A stretch of DNA of 64,000 nt. Origin: Motilibacter peucedani. GTDB lineage: Bacteria; Actinomycetota; Actinomycetes; Motilibacterales; Motilibacteraceae. Shown piece by piece: positions 50,001 to 59,534 of this stretch; the first letter of the stretch is position 1; each line of letters opens with the position of its first letter. The notes beneath the pieces are model-generated. The model was not told where the DNA came from. It ran no database searches and saw only the letters and a program-made list of their open reading frames with translations. The position numbers and the translations under genes were made by a program. The stretch covers positions 62,001 through 126,000 of the forward strand of contig NZ_RBWV01000016.1 of the NCBI RefSeq assembly GCF_003634695.1. The letters are read 5' to 3'.

Positions 50001-51231
50001 GGGTCGCGGAGACTACCGGGTGCAGGTGCAGAGCAACACGCAGACCCGTCAGACACTGTCCACCTACGTCTTCGCGACCGCGCCGCACGCGCTGGACGCG
50101 AGCAAGGTCGTCCACAGCATCACGCTGCCGAAGAACCCGAACTTCGTGGTGCTCGGGGTGGCGACTGAGGTCGCTGGAGGAGTCCCTGCCGTCGCTTCAC
50201 TCCGCGAGCGCGTCGACGCACTCGTGGCATCCGGTGGTGTGGCCCGCAGCGTGCAGCGAGACCTCGCCGGACCACTGGGCCAGGCGGCCCGCGCCGAGAA
50301 GGACAGCGACGTCACCGGCCTCCTGACCGCGCTGCAGAGCATCGCCGCTGCTGTGGACACGGCGACGACGAGCAAGGTCAGCGGCGATGCGAAGGCGGCG
50401 CTGCGTACGCTGCTCGAGCAGTGGCTCTCGGCGCCGGCCGGGACCCCAGCCCTGCGGGCCCGGATCGACGCTCTCACCGCCAGCGGCGACATCGCGACGA
50501 GCACGGCCCGGGACCTGCAGGCGACGCTGGCCCGTGGCGACCTGAGGGGGCTGCGCACGTCCATCGCGTCGGCCCCGGCCTCGAAGGTCAGCGCAGCTGC
50601 GAAGTCGCAGCTGCTGCCGATGGTGGATGCGCTGCTCGCGCCGCCGCCGGTGCTCGGCGACCTGTCCGACTCGTTCACCGGGACGGGCATCGGCGACGAG
50701 GACCAGGGCAATGCCGACTTCGACGGCGACGGCTGGTTCTACTCGCGCTCGGCGCTGGCCGACCGCGGCATCGTGCAGGGCAAGCCGCTGACGGTGCCGG
50801 GGACGGGCCTCACCTACACCCTGCCGGCCGTGCCCGCCGGGACCCCGGACCACCTCGCCGCACGCGGCCAGACGATCGACCTCTCGACGCTGCCGGCCGG
50901 CACACGGAGGCTCTCCTTCGTCGGCTCGGCGCACCACGGCGACGCGCAGGCGACGGCGACGCTCACCTACGCCGACGGCAGCACGCAGACGGTGCCGCTG
51001 GAGTTCGGCGACTGGGCGCTCGGCGGTGACGCGGGCGCACAGCCCCGGTTCGGGGACGCCGGCATCGTGCAGCTGCCCTACCGCGCCAGCACCGGGGGCG
51101 GCCACGACGACGTGAGCATCTGGCTGTTCGCGACGCCGCCGACGACGCTGTCAGCAGGTACGCGACTCGTCAGCGTGACGCTGCCGGACGAGCCGAGGAT
51201 CGCGGTGTTCTCCGTGGCCTACGGCAGCTAG
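47008..51231 (+). CDS. Secreted GH92 alpha-mannosidase with duplicated C-terminal modules
   Basis: A 1407-residue exported glycoside hydrolase. Residues 1-29 are a signal peptide ([20 protein letters not shown]). The GH92 catalytic region (about 45-760) has [69 protein letters not shown] and [22 protein letters not shown], the motif carrying the calcium-dependent glutamate/aspartate pair of GH92. It cleaves alpha-mannose from yeast mannan or N-glycans. The C-terminus has two copies of one beta module (about 868-1057 and 1216-1407) with a helical linker between. AAGGA precedes ATG 47008. Confidence 0.93.
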   Translation: [1407 protein letters not shown]

Positions 51232-52301
51232 ACGGCGCTGAGCGGGCGAGGTCCCGGACCGATGTAGCGGGCGGCCGGGCGGATGAGCCGGCCCGTGCGC
51301 TTCTCCTCGAGGACGTGGGCCGACCAGCCGGCCGTGCGCGCCGCGGTGAACATCGGCGTGAACATGGTGGCGGGCACCTCGGCGAAGTCGAGGACCACCG
51401 CGGCCCAGAACTCCACGTTGGTGGCGAGCACCCGGTCGGGGCGACGGGCGTGCAGCTCCTCGAGCGCGGCCGTCTCGAGCGCGGCGGCCACCTCGGCGCG
51501 CGGGGCGCCCACCTCGTGCGCGACGCGGCGCAGCGTGCGGGCGCGGGGGTCCTCGGCGCGGTAGACGCGGTGGCCGAAGCCCATCAGCCGCTCGCCGCGC
51601 TCGAGCACGCCCTTGACGTAGCCGAGCGCGTCGCCGGACTTCTCGACCTCCTCGACCATGTGCAGCACCCGCGAGGGCGCCCCGCCGTGGAGCGGGCCCG
51701 ACATCGCGCCGACCGCGCCGGAGAGCGCGGCGGCGGTGTCGGCGCCGGTCGAGGCGATGACGCGGGCGGTGAAGGTCGAGGCGTTCATGCCGTGCTCGGC
51801 CGCCGAGACCCAGTAGGCGTCGAGCGCGGTCGCGTGCCGGGGGTCGACCTCGCCCCGCCAGCGGGTGAGGAAGCGGGCCACGGCCGTGGGTGCCGCGTCC
51901 ACCTCGGCGGTGGCGACCGGGGTGCGCTCGCCGCGCGCGGACTGCGCGATGAAGTCGAGCGCCGAGGCGGAGAGCCGGGCCAGCTCGTCGCGGGCGGTCT
52001 CGGGAGCGGTGTCGAGCAGCGGGCGCAGCGACCACCGCGCACCGAGCGCCGCCAGCGATGCCTGCACGTCTACGCGCACGTCACCCGTGCGCACCGGCAG
52101 CTCGCCGCCGTCGGCGTGCGGCAGACCGGGCTCGAAGCCGCCGTCGACGAGCAGGCCCCACACCCGCTCGAAGGGCACCTTGCCGACCAGGTCCTCGATG
52201 TCGACGCCGCGGTAGCGCAGGGCGCCGCCCTCGCGGTCCGGCTCGGCGATCTCGGTCTCGAACGCGACGACGCCCTCGAGCCCGGGCTTGAACTCCGACA
52301 T
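51228..52301 (-). CDS. citA: Citrate synthase 2 (CitA type)
   Basis: A 357-residue citrate synthase of the shorter Gram-positive/actinobacterial type. It condenses oxaloacetate with acetyl-CoA. Active-site blocks are LDAYWVSAAEHGMNASTFTA, GPLHGGAPSRVLHM and GFGHRVYRAEDPRARTLRR, with the catalytic histidines and a later aspartate in VEFWAAVVLDF. AGAGGAG precedes ATG 52301. Its stop overlaps the GH92 stop by four bases. A second, longer citrate synthase lies at 55099, so the two are paralogues that may serve different conditions. Confidence 0.93.
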   Translation of the reverse strand: MSEFKPGLEGVVAFETEIAEPDREGGALRYRGVDIEDLVGKVPFERVWGLLVDGGFEPGLPHADGGELPVRTGDVRVDVQASLAALGARWSLRPLLDTAPETARDELARLSASALDFIAQSARGERTPVATAEVDAAPTAVARFLTRWRGEVDPRHATALDAYWVSAAEHGMNASTFTARVIASTGADTAAALSGAVGAMSGPLHGGAPSRVLHMVEEVEKSGDALGYVKGVLERGERLMGFGHRVYRAEDPRARTLRRVAHEVGAPRAEVAAALETAALEELHARRPDRVLATNVEFWAAVVLDFAEVPATMFTPMFTAARTAGWSAHVLEEKRTGRLIRPAARYIGPGPRPLSAV

Positions 52302-52392
52302 GCTGGCTCCTCTGCCTTGGTCGCACTCCTGCGCCCATCGTCCCCGGTCCGCGACCGGGACGTGTACGCGGGCGGCGTGAGATCGTTCACTC

Positions 52393-53034
52393 GTGAGCCT
52401 CGACCCGGCGTCGATGCGCCGTTCCTACGAGCGCGCGGCGCTCGACGCAGCCGACCTGGCGGCCACGCCGGCGGAGCAGTTCGCGCGCTGGCTCGCCGAC
52501 GCCGTCGCCGCCGGGGTGACCGAGCCCAACGCGATGACGCTGGCGACCGCCGACGCGCAGGGCCGCCCGAGCGCGCGGACGGTCCTGCTCAAGCACGTCG
52601 ACGAGCTCGGGTTCGCGCTCTACACCAACCTGCTCTCCCGCAAGGGCCGCGAGCTGGCCGCGAACCCCTACGCCTCCCTGGTCTTCCCGTGGCTCGCGCT
52701 CGAGCGCCAGGTGGTGGTCGTCGGCCGCGCCGAGCTGGTCGCGCGCGAGGAGGTGGCCGCGTACTTCGCCTCCCGCCCGCACGGCTCGCAGGTCGGCGCG
52801 TGGGCGAGCCACCAGTCGCAGGTCGTCGACTCGCGCGCGACGCTCGAGCAGCGCTACGCCGAGCTGGCCGCCCGGTGGCCCGACGAGGTCCCGGTGCCGG
52901 AGCACTGGGGCGGGTGGCGCGTCGTCCCCGACACCGTCGAGTTCTGGCAGGGCCGGCCGAGCCGGCTGCACGACCGCCTGCGCTACCGGCGCGGGAGCGA
53001 CGGCGGGTGGCGGGTGGAGCGGCTCGAGCCCTGA
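52393..53034 (+). CDS. pdxH: Pyridoxamine 5'-phosphate oxidase
   Basis: A 213-residue FMN oxidase, the final step of pyridoxal phosphate synthesis. It opens with [15 protein letters not shown], has [59 protein letters not shown] and the C-terminal [15 protein letters not shown] that closes the FMN/PLP site; all are standard PdxH blocks. It is cytoplasmic and divergent from citA (91 bases). Confidence 0.95.
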   Translation: MSLDPASMRRSYERAALDAADLAATPAEQFARWLADAVAAGVTEPNAMTLATADAQGRPSARTVLLKHVDELGFALYTNLLSRKGRELAANPYASLVFPWLALERQVVVVGRAELVAREEVAAYFASRPHGSQVGAWASHQSQVVDSRATLEQRYAELAARWPDEVPVPEHWGGWRVVPDTVEFWQGRPSRLHDRLRYRRGSDGGWRVERLEP

Positions 53035-53045
53035 GGCTGCGCCCC

Positions 53046-53753
53046 TCAGGCCCGGAAGCCGTCGAGCAGCTGGGGCAGCTCGCGCCTGCCGCGGGCGGTG
53101 AGGAGCAGCCCGCGCTCGCCCGCGCCACGGCGTACCAGTCGTCGGCGCGTGAAGGACTCGAGGACCGCGGCGCCCAGCGCGCCGCCGAGGTGCGGCAGCC
53201 GGTGGCTGCGGTCGAGGCACGCGGTGGCGAGCTTGCGTCGCGGGTCGACGGCGTCGATGTCGACGCCCAGCGCCGCGAACGCGTCGAGGCCGGGTCCCGG
53301 GCGCAGCTCGTCGGTGCTGCCGTCGGGCGGCACCAGCGCCTCGCGCCCGACCAGGGTCGTGTAGACGGCAACGCCGAGCCGGCCGGCCACGTGGTCGTAG
53401 CAGGTGTGGGCGACGTCGGCCTGCGTCGGGCTCTCCCGCGTCACCGGCACCGCGCGGGCGTGGGCGAAGCGGGCGAGCGCTGTCAGCACGTCGGCGAGCT
53501 CGGGGGCGGCGACGCGGTAGACCGCGTGCCGGCCGCTGTGCTCGACCGCCACCAGCCCGGCCGCGCGCAGCCGGGCCAGGTGGTTGCCGAGCCGGGCGGG
53601 CGTGATGCCCATGGCGCCGGCGAGCTGGGTGGAGGTGTGCGGCCCCTCGGCCGAGAGCAGCTGCAGGGCGGTGAGCCGCACCGGGTCGGCGAGCTCGGCG
53701 GAGAGCCCCGTGACCTGCGCGAGCACGGGGTCGGCGGCGTCGACCCAGGACAT
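53046..53753 (-). CDS. ArsR family transcriptional regulator with C-terminal extension
   Basis: A 235-residue regulator. Residues 1-95 are a winged helix of ArsR type: LADPVRLTALQLLSAEGPHT, TSTQLAGAMGITPARLGNHL and LRAAGLVAVEHSGRHAVYRV. The remaining 140 residues are an extension (YDHVAGRLGVAVYTTLVGRE, LTARGRRELPQLLDGFR) with two cysteines that might respond to metal or thiol. It is leaderless (TAGAGT at 53760-53765, six bases before ATG 53753) and shares a 99-base divergent region with an MFS gene. Two operators there suggest that it represses both. Confidence 0.9.
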   Translation of the reverse strand: MSWVDAADPVLAQVTGLSAELADPVRLTALQLLSAEGPHTSTQLAGAMGITPARLGNHLARLRAAGLVAVEHSGRHAVYRVAAPELADVLTALARFAHARAVPVTRESPTQADVAHTCYDHVAGRLGVAVYTTLVGREALVPPDGSTDELRPGPGLDAFAALGVDIDAVDPRRKLATACLDRSHRLPHLGGALGAAVLESFTRRRLVRRGAGERGLLLTARGRRELPQLLDGFRA

Positions 53754-53759
53754 GGTCCG

Positions 53760-53765
53760 ACTCTA
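53760..53765 (-). promoter_or_regulatory. -10 element of the ArsR gene (leaderless)
   Basis: Minus-strand TAGAGT, six bases, ATG 53753. The operator at 53769-53784 lies immediately upstream, where the -35 should be. Confidence 0.6.
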
Positions 53766-53768
53766 CCC

Positions 53769-53784
53769 TTCACGCCCCCGTGAA
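53769..53784 (+). promoter_or_regulatory. ArsR operator 1
   Basis: Inverted repeat TTCAC-GCCCCC-GTGAA. It is followed by AGGTGG, giving a 22-base unit repeated at 53826. It covers the -35 region of the ArsR gene's minus-strand promoter. Confidence 0.8.
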
Positions 53785-53790
53785 AGGTGG

Positions 53791-53820
53791 TTGCGGAGCA
53801 CGCCTGTGCACGTCTACCGT
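53791..53820 (+). promoter_or_regulatory. Candidate promoter of the MFS gene
   Basis: TTGCGG at 53791-53796, an 18-base spacer, and TACCGT at 53815-53820. Operator 2 lies just after the -10, over the predicted start site, which would block transcription. Confidence 0.5.
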
Positions 53821-53825
53821 CACCG

Positions 53826-53841
53826 TTCACGACTCCGTGAA
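53826..53841 (+). promoter_or_regulatory. ArsR operator 2
   Basis: TTCAC-GACTCC-GTGAA, the same inverted repeat as operator 1 with a different six-base spacer, and again followed by AGGTGG, which also serves as ribosome-binding site for ATG 53853. The two centres are 57 bases apart, between five and six helical turns. Confidence 0.8.
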
Positions 53842-55098
53842 AGGTGGCGGCGATGGATCCGCGGCTCAAGCCGTTGCTGTGGGGCAGCGCGGTCTCAGCG
53901 GTGGGTGACGGGCTGTGGTTCACCGTGTCGGTCGTCTTCTTCGTGCACGAGCGGCACTTCTCGGCCTCGGCGGTCGGCGTCGCCATGACCCTCGCCGGTC
54001 TGGTCGGCATGCTGACGGCCATCCCGCTGGGCGGCCTGGCCGACTCGCGCAGCCCGCGCGGCGTGCTGGTCGGGCTGACGCTCGTCCGCGCCGCCGCCAT
54101 GGCCGCCTACCTGCTGCCCGCGGGCGTCTGGGCGTTCGGAGCGACCACCGTGGTCTTCGTGTCGCTGAAGAACGGCATCAGCGCGATCCGCGTCGCACTG
54201 GTCGCCGGTGTGGTGCCCGGCGGCGAGGCCCGGGTCGCGGTCCTGGCCCGCGCCCGCGTCGCCCAGCACGTGGGGTACGCGGTGGGAGCCGCCATCGGCT
54301 CGGCCGTCCTCACCCTCGACCGGGCCGGCCTCTACACCGCCACCGTGCTGCTGAACACCGCGACGTTCCTCGTGCTGGCCGCCTTCAGCGCGCGGCTGCC
54401 CGCGGGTGCGGCCGCGTCGCGCCCGGGGAGCGCGCTCGGTGCGTACGCGGTGCTGCGCGACCTGCCCTTCTGCGCGGTGTGCGCGGTGACGGCGGTGCTG
54501 TCGCTGTGCTGGGCCATGCTCTCGACCGGCCTGCCGCTGTGGGTCTCGGGCTCGACGCGGCTGCCGCTCGCGCTCTCCGGCGCCGTCGTGGTGGTCAGCT
54601 CGGTCGGCATCGCCGCGCTGCAGGTGCCCGCGGGCCGGCTGGTGCGTACCCCGCGCGCCGCGGCGCGCACGGCCGCCGGTGCGGGGTTCGTGCTCGCGCT
54701 CTCGTGCCTCGTGCTCGCGACGACCTCGGGGGGCAGGGGGCCGCTCGCCGCCGCGGCGGTGCTGCTGGCCGGCGTGCTGCACCTCGCCGGCGAGCTCGGC
54801 TACGTCGCGGCCTCCTGGACGCTCACGACCTCCCTCATGCGCGAGGAGGCCAAGGGCGCCTACCAGGGTGCCGCGGAGTCGGCGACCGCGACGGTGCAGG
54901 TCCTCGGGCCCGGGCTCTTCGCCCTCGCGGTCGGCGGGGCGGGCGCCGGCGGGTGGCTCGCGGTGGGAGCGGTGTTCGCCGCGGCCGGCGCCGGGGTACC
55001 CGTCACCGCACGGTGGGCGCAGCGCAACAGGGGCGTCGGTCAGCGTCCGCTGCGCCAAGTAGGGTGCCCGGAGAGCACGCCGGAGAGAGGGACTACGC

Positions 55099-56409
<1,311 letters not shown>

Positions 56410-56416
56410 CCAGGAC

Positions 56417-56440
56417 GGTCCCGGTCCCGGTCCCGGTCCC
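56417..56440 (+). repeat. (GGTCCC)4 hexamer repeat
   Basis: Four perfect tandem copies of GGTCCC just after the gltA stop, then a diverged copy. A six-base tandem repeat outside a gene can vary in copy number by slippage. It may be chance composition. Confidence 0.6.
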
Positions 56441-56560
56441 TGTCCATGACGGGCCGGAGGTCCCCGCCCGATCGGCCCTGCACCTGCGGCCCGGCGCCGC
56501 CGATGCATGGACCAGTAGCCGTGCCGCCCGTGGCACGCCTGGTCCGGGGCGGTCCTCGAC

Positions 56561-59509
56561 GTGGTGCTGAACCTGCTCGTCAGTCGCAAGGCATCACTGC
56601 TGGCCGGTGCGGCGGTCCTGGTCGCCGGCGGCGGCGCGGGCTGGCTGCACGCGACGGCTGCCAGGCCGCCGTCCGTCAACGCGTGGCAGGGCGCCGACGT
56701 CGGCGACGGGCTGCACCGCTTCGTCGTCACCCTGTCCGGACCGGGCGGCGCTGCGGGGTCCTCCGCGCCGCTCGCGCCGGCGCGCGGAGCCGGGCACCTC
56801 GACGCGGCCGCCTACGCCCGCGCCGTCGCTCAGGTCGGGGCCGGCGGGACGCTGCACCGCACGCCCGCCGGAGCCCTCGTCTACGCCCGCGGCTCGGCCT
56901 CGGCGGTCGTCACGCCCGCGCCCGCCGGGCCGTCGCGCCCGCCACGCCGCACCTCCGGCGACGCTCCGGTCGAGACCCTCGAGGCGGTCCGCGGGGTCGA
57001 CTCGGTGCAGCGGCTCGACGCGCGGTCGGCGCTGGTCGCCACCCGGCTGTCCGAGGACGCGGTGACCGGGCTGCCGGGGGTGCACGGCGTGCGCGCCCCG
57101 CAGTCGGGGCGCTTCGCGTTCGCCGACCCCGACGACCCGGGCTTCTCCAGCTCCTGGCACCTGCGCAACACTGGCAGCGCACCCGGCCAGCCCGCCGTAC
57201 GCGGTGCTGACGTCGACGCGCTGTCGGCCTGGGACGCGACGCTGGGGCAAGGGACGGTCGTCGCGGTGCTCGACAACGGCTTCGACGCGAGCCACCCCGA
57301 CCTGCAGGGCGCGCTCTGGGACAACCCGGCCGAGGCGTGCGGCGCCGGCGACCAGGACGGCGACGGCAAGGCCGGCGACTGCCACGGCTGGAACTTCTAC
57401 CGCAACAACGCCGACCTGCTCAACGGCGACGGCGGTCACGGGACCACCACCTCCGGAGCCGTCGCCGGGCGCATCAACAACTCCGAGGGCTCGACCGGCC
57501 TCGCGCCGGGAGCCAAGGTCATGCCGCTGGTCATCGGCAGCTCCGTCGCGGCCTACCCCGAACTCGCAGCGCTCGCGGTGAGGTATGCCGTGGACCACGG
57601 TGCCACCGTCATCAACGGCTCCTTCGGCGGTGGCTACTGCGCACTGCTGGAGGACGCCATCCGCTATGCGCAGTCGCGCGGGGTGCTGTTCGTGGCAGCA
57701 GCGGGCAACGACGGGGGCAACCGCGACAGCAGCGGGTTCTTCCCCGCCTCCCTGCCTGAAGACAACATCATCTCGGTCGGGTCGAGCACCGCGATCGACA
57801 CCGTGTCGAGCTTCTCCGGCTACGGCGCGACCAACGTGGACCTCTTCGCGCCCGGCGAGAAGATCTACGGGCCGTGGAGCGGCGGCGGCTACCAGCTGGT
57901 GTCCGGCACGTCGCTGTCGGCACCGCTCGTCTCGGCCGCGGTCGCGCTCTACAAGAGCGTGCATCCGTCGGCTGCGCCCGCGGAGGTGAAGGCGGCCCTG
58001 CTCGACCACTCCATGAAGCTGCCGGCCTTCGCCGGCAGGTCGGTGTCGGGTGGGCGGCTCGACCTCTCGTTCCTCGCGAGTGCGTCGTCGGGCGGCGTCC
58101 GCTACGTCTTCAGCGGTGCCGGCGCCCAGCCGTCGGGCACCGCCCACCCGCGCATCCTCGTTTCCGGTGCGGCGCCCGGCGCCGACGGCGTCCGGCTGAC
58201 GCTCGTCACCCGCGAGTCGGGCCAGGTGTGGGCGCTCGCCGACGCTGACGTCACCGTCGGGGGCGTCACGGGCACGACGGGCGAGGACGGCAGCGTCACC
58301 TTCCCCCTGGCCTACCGGGGCGCCAGCACCCTCTTCACGTCCGTCACCCTGCCCGACGGCGAGTACGCGGTGCTGGCCCAGCTGACGCAGGCAGGTACGC
58401 CGTTGACCCGGCCCTACGCAGCGCCCCTGGTCCTCGGCCGCACGGCCGCAGCGGCAGCGGGTGGCGCGGGAGCGGGTGGGGGAGCGAGCGGGTCGGTCGG
58501 CGCTGCGGGCTCGGGCGGCGCTGCGGGCTCGGGCGGCGCCGCCGGGTCGGGCGGCAGTGCCGGTTCGGGCGGCACGGTCGGTTCGGGCGGCACGGTCGGG
58601 GCGGCCGGTTCAGTCGGCAGTGCCGGTCCGGGCGGAGCAGTCGGCTCGGCCGGTTCGGGCGCGGCGGAGCCGGGCAGCGCAGGGGGGACCGTCAGCGCCG
58701 GGGGGACCGGCAGCGCCGGGGGGACCGGCAACGCCGCGGGGAGTGGCAGCGCCGCGGGAGCCGGCGGAAGCGCTGGAGGTGCCGCCGCTGGCGGTGCCGT
58801 CCCGAGCGGTGGCGCCCCGGGCGGTGGCGGTGGCGCGCCGGTGGCCCCGGCGGCGCCGCCGGCCGGCTCATCCGGCAGCCGCCCCGTACGCACGCCCGTC
58901 CTGACGTCGGTGTCGCCGTCCTCGCTGCTCGTGAGCCAGGCGGGGAGCTTCCTGACGCTGTCCGGCAGCGAGTTCCCGAGCGACCCGGCGGTCCTGCTCG
59001 GAGGCAACGCCCCTGCGTCGGTCGTCTCGGCGAGCCCGACGACCATCGTGGTGCGGGCGCCTGCTCTGGTGGCCGGCACCTACGACGTGACCGTCGCCGG
59101 CACGGCGAGCTCGGCCCGGCTGGTCGCCGGCTTCCGCTACGTCGACCCGACCAGCAGCGGCCCGGCCCCGGTCTTCCGCGCCCCAGCGCCGGTGGCCGCT
59201 CCCGGACCGGTTCCAGCTGCGGCTCCTGCGCCGGTCAGAGCCCCGGCTCCAGCAGCGGCGGCCCCGGCTCCAGCAGCGGCTGCCCCGGCTCCCGCAGCAG
59301 CGGGCCCGGCGCCCGCAGCGGCTCCGGCTCCTGCGGCGCCGGCTCCGGCTCCCGCCGCGGCAGCCCCGGTGCCCGCACCTGGCGGCGGGACGGGCAGCGC
59401 TCCGGCGCGGACGCCGCGCAAGGTCGCCGACGCCGTCGTCGGTGGCCTGGACCAGTCGCTGTGGTCGCAGGGCGGCTGCGGCAACGGCTGCGACGGCGTC
59501 CAGGTCTGA
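56561..59509 (+). CDS. Secreted subtilisin-family serine protease with IPT/TIG and low-complexity regions
   Basis: A 982-residue S8 protease. After an N-terminal hydrophobic stretch (LLAGAAVLVAGGGAGWL), a signal or anchor, comes a pro-region, then the catalytic domain: D238 (AVLDNGFDASHPDL), H293 (GDGGHGTTTSGAVAG), oxyanion N383 (AAAGNDGGN) and S451 (SGTSLSAPLVSAAV). Then a small beta domain, a Gly/Ala/Ser-rich stretch (about 633-770), an IPT/TIG domain (about 777-860, LTSVSPSSLLVSQAGSFLTL), a Pro/Ala-rich spacer (864-942), and a C-terminus with two cysteines (GGCGNGCDG). It resembles cell-wall-linked surface proteases but no LPxTG is seen. GTG 56561 or 56564 start. Confidence 0.88.
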   Translation: MVLNLLVSRKASLLAGAAVLVAGGGAGWLHATAARPPSVNAWQGADVGDGLHRFVVTLSGPGGAAGSSAPLAPARGAGHLDAAAYARAVAQVGAGGTLHRTPAGALVYARGSASAVVTPAPAGPSRPPRRTSGDAPVETLEAVRGVDSVQRLDARSALVATRLSEDAVTGLPGVHGVRAPQSGRFAFADPDDPGFSSSWHLRNTGSAPGQPAVRGADVDALSAWDATLGQGTVVAVLDNGFDASHPDLQGALWDNPAEACGAGDQDGDGKAGDCHGWNFYRNNADLLNGDGGHGTTTSGAVAGRINNSEGSTGLAPGAKVMPLVIGSSVAAYPELAALAVRYAVDHGATVINGSFGGGYCALLEDAIRYAQSRGVLFVAAAGNDGGNRDSSGFFPASLPEDNIISVGSSTAIDTVSSFSGYGATNVDLFAPGEKIYGPWSGGGYQLVSGTSLSAPLVSAAVALYKSVHPSAAPAEVKAALLDHSMKLPAFAGRSVSGGRLDLSFLASASSGGVRYVFSGAGAQPSGTAHPRILVSGAAPGADGVRLTLVTRESGQVWALADADVTVGGVTGTTGEDGSVTFPLAYRGASTLFTSVTLPDGEYAVLAQLTQAGTPLTRPYAAPLVLGRTAAAAAGGAGAGGGASGSVGAAGSGGAAGSGGAAGSGGSAGSGGTVGSGGTVGAAGSVGSAGPGGAVGSAGSGAAEPGSAGGTVSAGGTGSAGGTGNAAGSGSAAGAGGSAGGAAAGGAVPSGGAPGGGGGAPVAPAAPPAGSSGSRPVRTPVLTSVSPSSLLVSQAGSFLTLSGSEFPSDPAVLLGGNAPASVVSASPTTIVVRAPALVAGTYDVTVAGTASSARLVAGFRYVDPTSSGPAPVFRAPAPVAAPGPVPAAAPAPVRAPAPAAAAPAPAAAAPAPAAAGPAPAAAPAPAAPAPAPAAAAPVPAPGGGTGSAPARTPRKVADAVVGGLDQSLWSQGGCGNGCDGVQV

Positions 59510-59512
59510 CCG

Positions 59513-59530
59513 CTCCAGCGAGGCCTGGAG
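59513..59530. terminator. Small hairpin between convergent genes
   Basis: CTCCAG-CGAGGC-CTGGAG, a six-base-pair stem with six-base loop in the 25-base gap between the subtilase stop and the transporter stop. It may act weakly in either direction. Confidence 0.4.
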
Positions 59531-59534
59531 ACCG

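Noticed and set aside
56417-56440. Hexamer repeat considered as a CRISPR or tandem-repeat gene
   Set aside because: Only six-base units without spacers; simple repeat.
58460-58870. Gly-rich repeat of the subtilase considered as a separate gene
   Set aside because: In frame with the protease and without its own start or stop.
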